Positions 1 to 9,062 are shown, counted from the stretch's first letter. The stretch is 64,000 nucleotides of DNA from Halanaeroarchaeum sulfurireducens (GCF_001011115.1 NZ_CP008874.1:2021483-2085482), one strand, 5' to 3'. The notes: generated from the letters alone by a model not told the origin. Program-made: numbers and translations.

Positions 1-894
1 GAGTCGACGGCGGCCGATATCGTCCAGGCCGCACGGGAGGCCGCGGACGTCGGGGGATTCGAGACTGGTAGCGACGTTCTCGAGCGTCGCGAACAGATCG
101 GAAAGCTCAGCTGGGGCGTCCCGGAGGTCGACGAGCTGCTCGGGGGCGGCGTCGAGACCCAGTCGATCACCGAGGTCTACGGGGAATTCGGCGCCGGCAA
201 GTCACAGGTGACCCATCAGCTCGCCGTCACCGTCCAACTCCCCGAAGAACACGGCGGCCTGGAGGGCAGTGCCATCTTCGTCGACAGCGAGGATACGTTC
301 AGACCCGGGCGCATCGACGACATGGTGCGGGGCCTCCCCGACGAGGCGCTCGAGGCGACCAAGGAGGCGCGCGGGATCGAGGGACCACTCGACGATGACG
401 ACGTCATGACCGAGCTGATCCAGGACTTCCTCGATCATATCCACGTCGCCAAGGCGTTCAACTCCAACCACCAGATCCTCCTCGCGGAGAAGGCAAAGGA
501 GGTCGCAAGCGAGCACGAGGACTCCGAGTGGCCGGTGCGCATGCTGGCGGTGGACTCCCTGACCGCACACTTTCGCGCCGAATACGTGGGCCGGGGCGAA
601 CTCGCCGACCGCCAGCAGAAACTCAACAAGCACCTCCACGACCTGCTTCGGATGGGCGATCTGTACAACACCGCCGTGGTCGTCACCAATCAGGTGCAGT
701 CCAATCCGGACGCGTTCTTCGGCGATCCCACGAAACCGATCGGCGGGAACATCCTCGGACACACCTCGACGTTCCGCATCTATCTCCGCAAGTCCAAGGG
801 TGACAAGCGTATCGTCCGCCTGGTCGACGCGCCGAATCTCGCGGACGGCGAGGCCGTCATGCGTGTCGAGGGCCGGGGCCTGAAGCCCGAGTAG
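1..894 (+). CDS. radA: DNA repair and recombination protein RadA, C-terminal part (5' end outside window)
   Basis: Archaeal RecA/Rad51 recombinase that forms ATP-dependent filaments on ssDNA and performs strand exchange. The reading frame is open from base 1, so the N-terminal HhH region and the start lie outside the window. The visible part begins near the end of the N-terminal domain, then shows the linker ([16 protein letters not shown]), Walker A (GEFGAGKSQ, about 180-207) and the Walker B region ([11 protein letters not shown], about 541-570), and ends with the conserved TNQVQ and IGGNILGH blocks. About 297 residues are seen out of a usual 340-350. A gap of 109 bp separates it from the sulfur operon downstream, so it is probably a separate transcription unit. 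The identification is firm. Confidence 0.97.
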   Translation, partial: ESTAADIVQAAREAADVGGFETGSDVLERREQIGKLSWGVPEVDELLGGGVETQSITEVYGEFGAGKSQVTHQLAVTVQLPEEHGGLEGSAIFVDSEDTFRPGRIDDMVRGLPDEALEATKEARGIEGPLDDDDVMTELIQDFLDHIHVAKAFNSNHQILLAEKAKEVASEHEDSEWPVRMLAVDSLTAHFRAEYVGRGELADRQQKLNKHLHDLLRMGDLYNTAVVVTNQVQSNPDAFFGDPTKPIGGNILGHTSTFRIYLRKSKGDKRIVRLVDAPNLADGEAVMRVEGRGLKPE

Positions 895-1003
895 GCATCG
901 TCTTGCCCTACCGTGGGTTTGCCCCGCACGGTTTCCCACGATTTTGGAATATCAGCACATTACTAAACCTGGAGCACAATATTCCCAGTATGGTGGCAAT
1001 ACT

Positions 1004-1405
1004 ATGACCGGCTACGCGATCGTTCTCGCATCCGAAGAACTCGAGCGCGTCCAGGCGGTCAGCATGATCGCCTCGGTCGCCTCGATGTCTGACACCCCCG
1101 TCGAACTGTTCGTGACGATGAACGGCCTGAACGCCTTCGAGCGAGAGGCCGTCGAGAATATGGACTTCGAGGGAGGTCGCGTCGCGCGAGCGATGATGGA
1201 GGCCGAAGACGTCGACGTCCCGCTGTTCACCGAGCAGCTCGAGCAGGCCCGGCAGATCGGCCCGCTCAACGTCTACGGCTGCGAGCTGGCGATGGACCTG
1301 CTGGGAACGGAGATGGACGACTACGTCGAGGGCGTCTTCGACGACGTTCTGGGCGTCTCCGGCTTCCTGAACCGCGCACAGGACAAACAGGTAATCTTCG
1401 TCTAA
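1004..1405 (+). CDS. DsrE/DsrF-like sulfur relay protein
   Basis: A 133-aa DsrE-like protein. The family carries or transfers persulfide sulfur between partner proteins. The single cysteine (Cys93, in NVYGCELAMDLLG) sits in the position used for persulfide in this fold. An upstream in-frame ATG at 944 exists, but the family-like sequence starts at ATG 1004 (MTGYAIVLASEE). It is the first gene of a tight four-gene run with TusA (4-bp gap), an SQR-like flavoprotein (3-bp gap) and DUF1641 (11-bp gap), so sulfur trafficking linked to sulfide oxidation is the likely role. The exact donor and acceptor cannot be read from sequence. Peroxiredoxin-like annotations for this family usually reflect the same DsrE fold. 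Confidence 0.85.
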   Translation: MTGYAIVLASEELERVQAVSMIASVASMSDTPVELFVTMNGLNAFEREAVENMDFEGGRVARAMMEAEDVDVPLFTEQLEQARQIGPLNVYGCELAMDLLGTEMDDYVEGVFDDVLGVSGFLNRAQDKQVIFV

Positions 1406-1409
1406 GACA

Positions 1410-1649
1410 ATGACCGAGGAAATCGAAGCTGACGTCACGGTCGACGCGCGCGGCTCGGCGTGTCCGGGCCCCCTGATGGACCTCATCGGTAAGGTCAAAA
1501 GCGTCGACTCCGGCACCGTGGTGGAACTGTTGACCGGCGACGAAGGATCGAAAAACGACGTCCCCGAGTGGGTCGACGAGGCGGGACACGAGCACCTCGA
1601 TACGGTCGACGAGGGTGACTATTATAGCATTTACGTGCAAAAGAGCTAA
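1410..1649 (+). CDS. TusA/SirA-family sulfurtransferase
   Basis: A 79-aa TusA-like sulfur carrier. The diagnostic CPGP motif is present (GSACPGPLMDL, Cys18), and this cysteine carries the persulfide in the family. Length and fold order (beta strand, CPGP helix, then a strand rich in V/L) match TusA. The gene lies four bases after the DsrE gene and three before the SQR-like gene, so the three are almost certainly co-transcribed. Family members act either in tRNA thiolation or in dissimilatory sulfur handling. Neighbourhood with DsrE, SQR and DUF1641 favours sulfur oxidation or sulfide detoxification, but this is inference. Confidence 0.9.
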   Translation: MTEEIEADVTVDARGSACPGPLMDLIGKVKSVDSGTVVELLTGDEGSKNDVPEWVDEAGHEHLDTVDEGDYYSIYVQKS

Positions 1650-1652
1650 CCA

Positions 1653-2798
1653 ATGACGGAGGAAATCGTCATCATCGGTGGTGGGGTCGGTGGAACGGTC
1701 ACGGCCAACCGGCTCGTCGACCACCTCGAACACGAAGTGAAAGCCGACGAGGTCCGGGTCACGATCGTCACTGACGACCCGTACCACGTCTACAAGCCGA
1801 TCTACCTGTACGTACCGTTCGGCAAGAAAGAAGCCGAGGACGCGAAGCGACCGCTGGCAGACGTCGTCGACCGCCACGTCGACCTGGTGTACGACCACGT
1901 GACGGAGATCGACACCGACGGACAGTCGCTGTCGTTGCAGGACGGCAACGAGATGGACTACGATTACCTGGTCGTGAGCACGGGTGCGATCCCGGACCCC
2001 GAAAGCACGCCAGGACTCGGTCCTGACCAGGACGGACACCACTTCTACGGCCCCGACGCCGCAGAGGAACTCCGGGAAGCGTTGGCCAACCTCGAGGAGG
2101 GGCGACTCGTCCTCTCGGTCATCGGCACGCCGCACGTGTGTCCGGCCGCGCCCGTCGAGTTCGCCTTCATGGCCCACTCGTGGCTGCAAAAGCGCGGACT
2201 GCGCGAGGACGTCGACGTCAGCTATACCTACCCCATCAACCGGCTTCACGGTGTCCGACCCGTCGCCGACTGGATGACACCGCGGTTCGAGGACCGGGGA
2301 ATCGACACGGAGACGTTCTTCAACGTCGAATCGGTCGACAGCGACGAACAGGTGATCGAGACGATCGAGGGCAAGGAACTCGACTACGACCTCATGGTCG
2401 GCATTCCCGAGTTCAAACCGTCCCCGCTGATCGAGGAGTCCGGCCTGGGGGCGGAGTGGATGGAGGTCAACAAGGACACGCTCGAGTCCGAACACGCCGA
2501 GAACGTGTTCGGCATCGGCGACGTGACGAATCTCCCGACGAGCAAAGCCGGGAGCGTCGCCCACTACGCCTCGGGCGTCGTCGTCGACCGGATCGCCTCC
2601 TACATCCGGGGACAGACGCCCACGGGCCACTTCGAGGGCGACACCGTCTGTTTCATCGAAGCAGGGATGAACGAGGGGACCCACATCACATTCGACTACG
2701 AGAACGACCCCGTGGTCCGCGACGAGACGGAGTTCATCCACTGGGCGAAGCTCTCGTACAACGAGGCCTACTGGCTCACCGCCAGGGGGTTGCTGTGA
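1653..2798 (+). CDS. Sulfide:quinone oxidoreductase-like FAD-dependent oxidoreductase
   Basis: A 381-aa flavoprotein of the SQR/NDH-2-like disulfide oxidoreductase family. SQRs oxidise sulfide at a redox cysteine pair and pass electrons through FAD to membrane quinone. The N-terminal FAD-binding Rossmann motif is visible (IVIIGGGVGGTVTANRL, residues 5-21), as is the second flavin-binding GD block (NVFGIGDVTNLP, about 285-295). Only two cysteines are obvious, Cys163 (GTPHVCPAAP) and Cys333 (GDTVCFIEAG), spaced as in SQRs that use a two-Cys active site. The DsrE and TusA genes upstream are candidates to receive the persulfide, and DUF1641 follows. The substrate is not proven by sequence. Confidence 0.83.
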   Translation: MTEEIVIIGGGVGGTVTANRLVDHLEHEVKADEVRVTIVTDDPYHVYKPIYLYVPFGKKEAEDAKRPLADVVDRHVDLVYDHVTEIDTDGQSLSLQDGNEMDYDYLVVSTGAIPDPESTPGLGPDQDGHHFYGPDAAEELREALANLEEGRLVLSVIGTPHVCPAAPVEFAFMAHSWLQKRGLREDVDVSYTYPINRLHGVRPVADWMTPRFEDRGIDTETFFNVESVDSDEQVIETIEGKELDYDLMVGIPEFKPSPLIEESGLGAEWMEVNKDTLESEHAENVFGIGDVTNLPTSKAGSVAHYASGVVVDRIASYIRGQTPTGHFEGDTVCFIEAGMNEGTHITFDYENDPVVRDETEFIHWAKLSYNEAYWLTARGLL

Positions 2799-2809
2799 GG
2801 TGACCATGA

Positions 2810-3238
2810 ATGAGTGAGAACACACCAGACATCGATGCCGAGTCCGAGTCCATCGAGAACGCGATGGAGACGTTCATCGAAATGGAGCAGTCAGGCACCC
2901 TCAACGACCTCGCCGAGGCGGCGAACACCGTCTCCCTGGCCTCCGAGGCGATGGACGACGAGATGGTCACGTCGATGGTCGCCGCGGTGAGTCAGGCGGC
3001 CGAACTCCTCGATCGGGCCGCGGGCGAGCCAGAGGCGGTTCGCAACATCGAGTTGCTCATGGCCGCGCTCGGTGACGCCGCGGACGATCCAAGCGAGCCA
3101 CCGGAGAGCGTCGGCATGATCGGCGCGCTGCGAAAGATGAACGATCCCGAGGTCCAGCGCGGACTCGGGTTCCTGTTGCAGGTTGCGAGTGCACTCGGCG
3201 AGCAACTCGAAGATCGGTCCGACCGATACCAGACCTGA
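2810..3238 (+). CDS. DUF1641 domain protein
   Basis: A 142-aa acidic, mostly helical protein with the DUF1641 pattern (small residues around VGMIGALRKMNDPEVQRGLGFLLQ near the C-terminus). It has no signal peptide or membrane span. The family has no established reaction but is often found beside SQR-like flavoproteins and formate-dehydrogenase-like subunits, and has been treated as an accessory subunit. It starts 11 bp after the SQR-like gene and ends the four-gene sulfur operon. It converges with sufU, with an 18-bp gap between the two stop codons. Confidence 0.82.
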   Translation: MSENTPDIDAESESIENAMETFIEMEQSGTLNDLAEAANTVSLASEAMDDEMVTSMVAAVSQAAELLDRAAGEPEAVRNIELLMAALGDAADDPSEPPESVGMIGALRKMNDPEVQRGLGFLLQVASALGEQLEDRSDRYQT

Positions 3239-3256
3239 CGGGCTGATTCGACGTCG

Positions 3257-3676
3257 CTATCCTTCGACGCTCGTCGTCTCGTCCTCGCGCTCGCCGCGGT
3301 ACACTGCGGCCCCGTCCTGTACGACTTTCTCCGCGAGGACGGCACACTTGATCCGCATCGGAGAGATGTCGACGCCCAGCATGTCGAGGACGTCGTCGCG
3401 GTCCATCGCATCGATCTCGTCGAGGGTCATCCCGGGTAGTTTCCGGGAGAGCATGCTCGCCGATGCCTGACTGATGGCACAGCCCTCGCCCTCGAACGCC
3501 ACGCGTTCGACCGTTTCTCCATCGTCGGCGAGTGCCACGTCGAACTCGATCTGGTCGCCACACGAGGGGTTGTGCCCCCCATGGGAGAAGTCCGGTTCCT
3601 CCAGGGAACCGTAGTTACGTGGGTTCTTGTAGTGATCCAGGATCTGCTGCCGATACATGTCCGACCCCATGGTCAT
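3257..3676 (-). CDS. sufU: SufU/IscU-like iron-sulfur cluster scaffold protein
   Basis: A 139-aa scaffold that accepts persulfide sulfur from SufS and builds Fe-S clusters. The three ligand cysteines are visible (NPSCGDQI, GEGCAISQASASML, IKCAVLAEKV), and the N-terminus MYRQQILDHYKNPRNYG is typical. The frame is open further upstream to 3757, but ATG 3676 (MTMGSDMYRQ) lies about 27 nt after a TATA-like element (3702-3709 on the minus strand), which fits a leaderless start. It lies 77 bp downstream of sufS on the same strand and may be transcribed from sufS or from its own promoter. Confidence 0.93.
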   Translation of the reverse strand: MTMGSDMYRQQILDHYKNPRNYGSLEEPDFSHGGHNPSCGDQIEFDVALADDGETVERVAFEGEGCAISQASASMLSRKLPGMTLDEIDAMDRDDVLDMLGVDISPMRIKCAVLAEKVVQDGAAVYRGEREDETTSVEG

Positions 3677-3753
3677 GACTACGCGGCAGTAGGCGAGAGC
3701 GCTGTAAAAGGGTTGTGCGGAATCGAAGCGAGAGCCGCCAACAGCGGAAGTTT

Positions 3754-5004
3754 TCACCCGAAGATATCGCGGGCGGCGTCGAGTCCGTCGAGCAGTGCCT
3801 CGACTTCCTCGCGGGTGTTGTACAGGTAAAAGGACGCGCGGGCGGTCGCCGGCACGCCCAGTTTGCGGTGCAGCGGCTGGACGCAGTGATGGCCGGCACG
3901 CACTGCGACGCCATGGTCGTTGAGGATGCTCGAAAGGTCGTGGGCGTGGATGCCCTCCATCTGGAAGGAGACGAGGCCGGTCCGGTCCACCTCGGGTCCG
4001 GGGCCGAAGACCCGAACGTCCTCGCGCTCTTCGAGGCGTTCGAGGGCGTATCGGGCGACGTAGTCCTCGTGGGCCTGAATGGTCTCGAACCCCACGTCGT
4101 CGAGGTAATCAGCGGCGGCGGCGAGCCCGACCGCCTCCGCGATCGGCGGGGTACCGGCCTCGAACTTCCAGGGGAGTTCGTTGTAGGTGGCCGTCTCCCA
4201 GGTGACCTCACGAATCATCTCACCGCCGTAGAGGAACGGCTCCATCTCCTCCAGGATGGACTCCCGTGCCCAGAGCACGCCGATCCCGGTGGGGCCGGCC
4301 ATCTTGTGCCCGGAGAAGGCGAAGAAGTCGACGTCCAGTGCCGCCACGTCGACCGGGCGGTTCGGGACGGTCTGGGCGCCGTCCCCGAGGATCAGGGCGT
4401 CGTGCTCGTGGGCCATCGCCGCCAGTTCGTCGAGGGGGTTGACGGTCCCGAGGACGTTCGAGGCGTGGACCGCGCTCACCATCGCGACGTCGTCGTCGAT
4501 GAGTTCGCCCGCGTGGTCCAGGTCGAGACGGCCATCGTCCTCGACCCGGACGTACCGCACCTCCGCGCCCGCCCGCTGGGCGATCTGCTGCCAGGTCACC
4601 AGCGAGGCGTGGTGTTCCATCTCGGTGAGCACGACGGCATCGCCGGCGCCGAGGTTCGACAGCCCCCAGGCGTACGCGACGAGGTTGATGGCCTCGGTCG
4701 TGTTCTTGGTGAAGACGATCTCCTCGCGGCCGCCCGGCGCGCCGATCAGGTCGGCCATCCGGTCGTGGGCCGCCTCGTAGGCCAGCGAGGCCTCCTGGCT
4801 CAACGTGTGGATGCCGCGATGGACGTTCGCGTTGTACTCGCGGTAGTATCGCGAGATGGCGTCGATGACGGGTTCGGGCGTCTGCGTCGTCGCCGCGTTG
4901 TCGAGATAGACCAACGGCGTGTCCTCGCCCACCTCCCGGTCGAGGATCGGGAAGTCCGCCCGCACCGCGGCGACGTCCAGGGGCGACCGCTCGTAGACCT
5001 TCAT
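3754..5004 (-). CDS. sufS: SufS-type cysteine desulfurase
   Basis: A 416-aa PLP enzyme that converts cysteine to alanine and loads persulfide sulfur for Fe-S assembly. It shows the PLP lysine region (FSGHKMAGPTGIGVLW) and the catalytic cysteine loop (RAGHHCVQPLHRKLG) of group II desulfurases. Full family length. The start ATG at 5004 (MKVYERSPLDVAAVRADFPIL) follows a TATA-like stretch at about 5030-5037. It pairs with sufU downstream, which is normal for SufS/SufU systems. It sits next to the DsrE/TusA operon in convergent orientation, so a link between persulfide production and relay is possible. Confidence 0.96.
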   Translation of the reverse strand: MKVYERSPLDVAAVRADFPILDREVGEDTPLVYLDNAATTQTPEPVIDAISRYYREYNANVHRGIHTLSQEASLAYEAAHDRMADLIGAPGGREEIVFTKNTTEAINLVAYAWGLSNLGAGDAVVLTEMEHHASLVTWQQIAQRAGAEVRYVRVEDDGRLDLDHAGELIDDDVAMVSAVHASNVLGTVNPLDELAAMAHEHDALILGDGAQTVPNRPVDVAALDVDFFAFSGHKMAGPTGIGVLWARESILEEMEPFLYGGEMIREVTWETATYNELPWKFEAGTPPIAEAVGLAAAADYLDDVGFETIQAHEDYVARYALERLEEREDVRVFGPGPEVDRTGLVSFQMEGIHAHDLSSILNDHGVAVRAGHHCVQPLHRKLGVPATARASFYLYNTREEVEALLDGLDAARDIFG

Positions 5005-5183
5005 TGTCTATTCCCACGGTACGGACACATTACTTTGCTTCGGTGAACGAAGTCGTCGGACGGTCGGCGAACCCCTTCGTTTCGTGTGGACATGTCGAGA
5101 CGTTTGTCCAAAACCCGGCGAAACTGGCCCGGTCGTGCACCGAAGTGGTCTCGGCGCCGCGGCACCGTCGTCGTGGACGGCGA
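5005..5183. other. Intergenic region between DUF424 gene and sufS
   Basis: About 180 bp holding the sufS promoter near 5030-5037. I see no gene, repeat or RNA. Confidence 0.5.
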
Positions 5184-5474
5184 TTACAGCCTGAGAAACT
5201 GGGCGTGCAGCGTGGTGTCGACCTCGAGGACGTTCGCCTCGTCGACGTAGCCGGCCTCGATGGCGAGTTCGACCACGTCCCGACCGACGAGGTTCGCGAC
5301 GGTCGCCCGGGAGAGGGCCTCGACGACCGCGTCCTCGTCGCGCGACTCGCCGCCGTAGAACTCGTCGCTGACCGTGATCGAGACGTCGCCGTCCTCGAAG
5401 GTCTCGCCCAGCACGTCGGGGTCGCAGGCGGTGACGAGCAGTCCCTGATCGGTCTGTCGCTCCGAGACGATCAT
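5184..5474 (-). CDS. DUF424 family protein
   Basis: A 96-aa protein of the archaeal DUF424 family (COG2412), beginning MIVSERQTDQGLLVTACDPD and containing the conserved FYGGESRD and VGRDVVELAIEAGYV blocks. Function is unknown; the family is widely conserved in archaea and has been linked by context to translation. The longer open frame to 5675 has arginine- and serine-rich shadow sequence, so ATG 5474 is used. It follows the TPR gene by 9 bp, giving a two-gene operon. Confidence 0.88.
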   Translation of the reverse strand: MIVSERQTDQGLLVTACDPDVLGETFEDGDVSITVSDEFYGGESRDEDAVVEALSRATVANLVGRDVVELAIEAGYVDEANVLEVDTTLHAQFLRL

Positions 5475-5484
5475 TGCGAGGCGA

Positions 5485-6243
5485 TCATCCCTCGTCGACG
5501 AGCGCCGCTTCCTGCTCCTCGCGGATTTTCTCGGCGCGGGCGGCGACCTCGCCAGCTTCCTCCTCACGGCCGAGTTCGTCGAGGGCTCGTGACTTCTCCT
5601 CGTAGACGTCGGACTGGCGGAAGCCGAGGCGGAGGGCATTGTCGAGACATTCCAGGGCGTCCTCGGCCTGCGCACGCTCGTTCTGAATGAATCCGAGATT
5701 GTACCAGGCCTGGCCCAGTCGGTCGTTCTCCCTGACCGCCTCCTCGGCGTGATAGAAGGCTTTCTCGTCCTTGCCGAACTCCCAGAGCGCGTACGCGAGG
5801 TTGGTATGGGCCTCGGCGGCGAACTGGCCGTCCTCGTCGACGTGGATGGCCTCGCGGTGGGAGTCGATGGCCGCCTCGAACTCCTCGAGTTCGGCGTGGG
5901 CGATACCCTTGTTCACCCAGGCCTCCTGTTCTGTCGTCTCGTCGTCGGCGTAGCGGGCGGCGCGCTCGAAGGAGTCGACGGCCTGCTCGTTGCGGTTGAT
6001 GCCCATGTACTCCAGTCCCACGTCGATGAGGTCGTCCGCCTCCACCGCGTCGGAGACGATGTTCCGCTCGTCGAGGTGGTCGGCCACCGCGTAGGAATCC
6101 ACCGGGTCGATCGTGGAGGGATCGATCGAGAGCTCCGGCGGATCGAGGTCGAATCCCTCGTAGGGGTCGGAAAAGCCTTGGCCCTCCGAGAAGCTGTGGG
6201 GGCCGTCCCCCGGATTGCCCGAATCCTCCTCGTGGTCGGTCAT
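5485..6243 (-). CDS. Tetratricopeptide repeat protein
   Basis: A 252-aa very acidic soluble protein. After an N-terminal low-complexity acidic region (about residues 1-75) it shows about four TPR units, recognisable by repeated A..W.N.G...., Y..A..A and A.NLAYALWEFG-type helices between about residues 75 and 225, with a charged C-terminal helix. TPRs bind other proteins; no catalytic motif is seen. The frame stays open to 6705, but that extension is antisense to the phosphodiesterase gene, so ATG 6243 is used. It is upstream of DUF424, and divergent from thpR across 54 bp. Confidence 0.85.
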   Translation of the reverse strand: MTDHEEDSGNPGDGPHSFSEGQGFSDPYEGFDLDPPELSIDPSTIDPVDSYAVADHLDERNIVSDAVEADDLIDVGLEYMGINRNEQAVDSFERAARYADDETTEQEAWVNKGIAHAELEEFEAAIDSHREAIHVDEDGQFAAEAHTNLAYALWEFGKDEKAFYHAEEAVRENDRLGQAWYNLGFIQNERAQAEDALECLDNALRLGFRQSDVYEEKSRALDELGREEEAGEVAARAEKIREEQEAALVDEG

Positions 6244-6297
6244 GGTCCGGAATAGGTGAGGCGGAGGGTTAAGGGCACCGCACACGGACGAACGCAC

Positions 6298-6855
6298 ATG
6301 CGACTGTTCGTGAGCGTCGACCTCCCGGATGACCTGACCGAGGAGGTCGCCGCAGTACAGGACAGACTCGAGGACGCATCGGGACTCGACTTCACCGACC
6401 CGGCCCAGGCCCACGTGACGATGAAGTTCCTCGGCGAGACGCCCCCACACCAGGTGGACGAAATCGTCGACGCGCTCGAGACGGCCGTCGAGGAATCCGG
6501 CGTCGCGCCCTTCGAGGCGACCTATGGCGGACTGGGCGTCTTCCCTTCCCTCGATTACATCAGCGTGGTCTGGCTCGGCGTGAGCGACGGGGAGCGGGAA
6601 TTCGAACGCCTGCACGCCCCGATCGAATCCGAACTCGTCGACATCGGGTTCGACGAGGCCGACCACGAGTTCACCCCCCACGTGACCCTCGCGCGGATGA
6701 ACCACGCCGGCGGGAAGGACCTCGTCCAGCGCGTGGTTCGGGAGGAGTCGCCGGTCGTCGGAACGGCCACCGTCGGGGAGGTCCAGCTCACCGAAAGCAC
6801 GCTCACCTCCGAGGGCCCGGTCTACGAGACGGTCGCCAGCGTTCCGCTGGAGTGA
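6298..6855 (+). CDS. thpR: RNA 2',3'-cyclic phosphodiesterase (LigT/ThpR family)
   Basis: A 185-aa 2H phosphoesterase. The family opens 2',3'-cyclic phosphates at RNA ends and was first described as 2'-5' RNA ligase. Both catalytic HxT motifs are present: HVTMKFLGE near residue 39 and HVTLARMN near residue 126. Start ATG 6298 (MRLFVSVDLPDDL) fits the family N-terminus; the 14 upstream in-frame codons do not. It stands alone on the plus strand, divergent from the TPR gene. Confidence 0.93.
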   Translation: MRLFVSVDLPDDLTEEVAAVQDRLEDASGLDFTDPAQAHVTMKFLGETPPHQVDEIVDALETAVEESGVAPFEATYGGLGVFPSLDYISVVWLGVSDGEREFERLHAPIESELVDIGFDEADHEFTPHVTLARMNHAGGKDLVQRVVREESPVVGTATVGEVQLTESTLTSEGPVYETVASVPLE

Positions 6856-6928
6856 GCGGGGCGGCGACCGCGGTCACTCTGCCGGGAGACGGGCCGTCCG
6901 GAACGGTTCACGGATCGAGCCGGACGGG

Positions 6929-6935
6929 TTAATAC
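6929..6935 (+). promoter_or_regulatory. TATA element of the CDF transporter gene
   Basis: The sequence TTAATAC lies about 26 nt before ATG 6958, the normal spacing for a leaderless haloarchaeal promoter. Confidence 0.5.
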
Positions 6936-6957
6936 GCCGTGTTTCGAAGGATCGGCT

Positions 6958-7905
6958 ATGGCAGATGGTCGCGGGGGCGGCGATGCGTGCGACGCCGCAG
7001 ACGGCGGGCCCGGCCACTCCAGTCACGGCGAGCGGAGTGCCAGGACGCTGGCACTCGTCGCCGCCATCAACGTTGTGGGGTTTTTCGCCGAGCTTGCGGG
7101 CGGCCTCCTGTTCGGCTCCGTCGCGCTGCTCAGCGACGCAGTCCACATGCTCTTCGACGCACTCGCCTACGGGATGGCGTTCGCGGCGGCGAGTCTCGCC
7201 GAGCGGTACGACGCCTCCGACCGGTGGTCCTACGGTCTTCACCGGCTCGAGCCACTCTCGGCGTTCCTGAACGGTGTGCTCCTGGTCCCCATGGTCGGTT
7301 ACATCCTCTACGAGTCGGTCCAGCGATTCCTCTCGCCGGTCGACATCGCCACCGGGCCGACCATCGCGCTCGCCATCGGCGGGCTGGGAGTGAACGTGCT
7401 CTCGATGGCCGTCCTCCAGGGGGACGACATGAATCTAAACGAGCGCGGCGCGTACTATCACCTGCTCGGGGACGCCGGCGGCTCGGTCGCCGTCATCGTC
7501 TCGATGATCGTCGTCGAGTTCACCGGCATTTCGGTCATCGACCCCGTCGTCGCCGTGCTCATCGCGGCAGTCGTGCTCTGGTCCGCCGGGAACCTCCTCC
7601 GGGGAAGCGGCGCGATATTCCTTCACGAGGCACCGGTCACCCGGGCAGACGTCGAGGCGCGGTTGCAGACCGTCGATGGCGTCACAGGCCTGCGAGACGT
7701 CCACGCCTGGCAGATCTGCAGCGAGATCACGGTCGCAACGGTTCAGGTGGACGTGGCAGTCGCGGATATCGAGGAGGCGGCGGCGGTGACCGAGCGTCTT
7801 TACCGCGAACTCGCGGACCTGGGCGTCGACCACGCGACCGTCGAACTCTGCCACGAGGGCTACGACCGGGGCGTTCAGTTGAACGCGCACGCACACTCCG
7901 GCTGA
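6958..7905 (+). CDS. CDF-family zinc/cation efflux transporter (ZitB/CzcD-like)
   Basis: A 315-aa cation diffusion facilitator that exports zinc or related divalent metals in exchange for protons. It has six predicted membrane spans, the metal site pair in TM2 ([14 protein letters not shown]) and TM5 ([13 protein letters not shown]), and a cytosolic C-terminal ferredoxin-like domain ([16 protein letters not shown]). Short His-containing tails at both ends (GHSSHGE; AHAHSG) may bind metal. A TATA-like element at 6929-6935 sits 23-29 nt upstream of ATG 6958. The substrate is inferred from the HxxxD pattern. Confidence 0.92.
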   Translation: MADGRGGGDACDAADGGPGHSSHGERSARTLALVAAINVVGFFAELAGGLLFGSVALLSDAVHMLFDALAYGMAFAAASLAERYDASDRWSYGLHRLEPLSAFLNGVLLVPMVGYILYESVQRFLSPVDIATGPTIALAIGGLGVNVLSMAVLQGDDMNLNERGAYYHLLGDAGGSVAVIVSMIVVEFTGISVIDPVVAVLIAAVVLWSAGNLLRGSGAIFLHEAPVTRADVEARLQTVDGVTGLRDVHAWQICSEITVATVQVDVAVADIEEAAAVTERLYRELADLGVDHATVELCHEGYDRGVQLNAHAHSG

Positions 7906-7922
7906 CCAACGAACGAACAAGG

Positions 7923-7929
7923 TTTTATG
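7923..7929 (+). promoter_or_regulatory. TATA element of the rpl39e operon
   Basis: TTTTATG about 30 nt upstream of ATG 7956; it would drive rpl39e-rpl31e-eif6. Confidence 0.5.
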
Positions 7930-7955
7930 GGCGCCGGGGAGTAGTGACGAGCACT

Positions 7956-8108
7956 ATGAGCAAGAAATCCAAGGCCAAAAAGAAGCGGCTGGCGAAACTG
8001 GAGCGCCAGAACAGCCGCGTCCCGGCCTGGGTCATCATGAAGACCGACCGCGACGTGCAGCAAAACCCCAAGCGACGCCAGTGGCGGCGCAGCGACACGG
8101 ACGAGTAA
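7956..8108 (+). CDS. rpl39e: 50S ribosomal protein L39e
   Basis: A 50-aa very basic protein of the large ribosomal subunit exit tunnel. It begins [20 protein letters not shown] and has the conserved PAWVIMKT and [10 protein letters not shown] blocks, a full-length match to the family. It overlaps no other gene and precedes rpl31e by 3 bp in the standard archaeal order L39e-L31e-aIF6. The larger open frame covering it (6939-8108) is a shadow of the transporter gene and is not used. Confidence 0.97.
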   Translation: MSKKSKAKKKRLAKLERQNSRVPAWVIMKTDRDVQQNPKRRQWRRSDTDE

Positions 8109-8111
8109 CCC

Positions 8112-8393
8112 ATGAGTGCAAGCGATTTCGAGGAGCGGATCATCACCGTGCCGCTTCGGGACGTAAAGAAGGCCTCGAAGGGCAAGCGCAGCGGTCTGGC
8201 CATGGACCTCGTGCGTTCGCACCTCGCGAAGCAGTTCGCCGTCGACGAGGACGCCGTTCGCCTCGATCCCTCCATCAACGAGGCCGTCTGGGAACGCGGC
8301 CGAGGCAATCCGCCGCGCAAGCTACGGGTTCGGGCTGCCCGATTCGACGAGGAGGGCGAGGTCGTCGTCGAAGCGGAATACGAATCGGCGTAG
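8112..8393 (+). CDS. rpl31e: 50S ribosomal protein L31e
   Basis: A 93-aa large-subunit protein with the family start (FEERIITVPLRDVKKASKGKR), the VRSHLAKQFAV helix, and the NEAVWERGRGNPPRKLRV block. It lies 3 bp after rpl39e and 3 bp before eif6, so the three are translated from one mRNA. Confidence 0.97.
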   Translation: MSASDFEERIITVPLRDVKKASKGKRSGLAMDLVRSHLAKQFAVDEDAVRLDPSINEAVWERGRGNPPRKLRVRAARFDEEGEVVVEAEYESA

Positions 8394-8396
8394 AGC

Positions 8397-9062
8397 GTGC
8401 TCCGCACTGCCTTCTTCGGATCGCCGTACGTGGGCGTCTTCGCGGAAGCCACCGACGGCTACGTCGCCGTGCGCCAGGATCTCGAGGACGACCTCGTCGA
8501 GGCGCTCGGTGCGGAACTCGACGCGCCGGTCGTCCGGACGACGGTCGGCGGGTCCGCCACGGTGGGCGCCCTCCTTGCCGGCAACGATAGCGGCGTGCTC
8601 GTGACCGGCCGCGCGACGGACGGCGAGATCGAGCGCCTCGAGGAAGGGACCGACCGGCCAGTTGCGCGGCTACCGGGACGCATCAACGCCGCGGGCAACG
8701 TCGTACTGGCGAACGATCACGGGGCGTACGTTCACCCGGACCTCACCAGGGATGCCGTCCAGGTCGTCAAAGACACCCTCGACGTGCCCGTGACACGTGG
8801 AGACATCGGCGGCGTGCGGACAGTGGGAACGGCAGCCGTCGCGAACGACCGGGGGGCGCTCTGCCACCCGAAGGCGACCGACGACGAACTCGACACGATC
8901 GAGGAGGTCCTCGACGTCCACGCCGACATCGGCACCATCAACTACGGCGGTCCGCTCCTCGGGTCCGGCCTGCTGGCCAACGACGCGGGCTACGTCGTCG
9001 GCGAGGAGACGACCGGCCCGGAACTCGGTCGGATCGAGGACGCGTTGGGCTACGTCGACTGA
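8397..9062 (+). CDS. eif6: Translation initiation factor aIF6
   Basis: A 221-aa factor that binds the 50S subunit and prevents premature joining with 30S. The pseudo-fivefold repeat structure is visible as recurring VxTxxVAND/GxLxxxx units (for example [48 protein letters not shown]). The start is GTG at 8397, three bases after the rpl31e stop; no ATG fits. Length is normal for archaeal eIF6. Confidence 0.95.
   Translation: MLRTAFFGSPYVGVFAEATDGYVAVRQDLEDDLVEALGAELDAPVVRTTVGGSATVGALLAGNDSGVLVTGRATDGEIERLEEGTDRPVARLPGRINAAGNVVLANDHGAYVHPDLTRDAVQVVKDTLDVPVTRGDIGGVRTVGTAAVANDRGALCHPKATDDELDTIEEVLDVHADIGTINYGGPLLGSGLLANDAGYVVGEETTGPELGRIEDALGYVD

Noticed and set aside
3715..5046. A 443-codon plus-strand frame
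   Set aside because: Antisense shadow of sufS, which has clear catalytic motifs.
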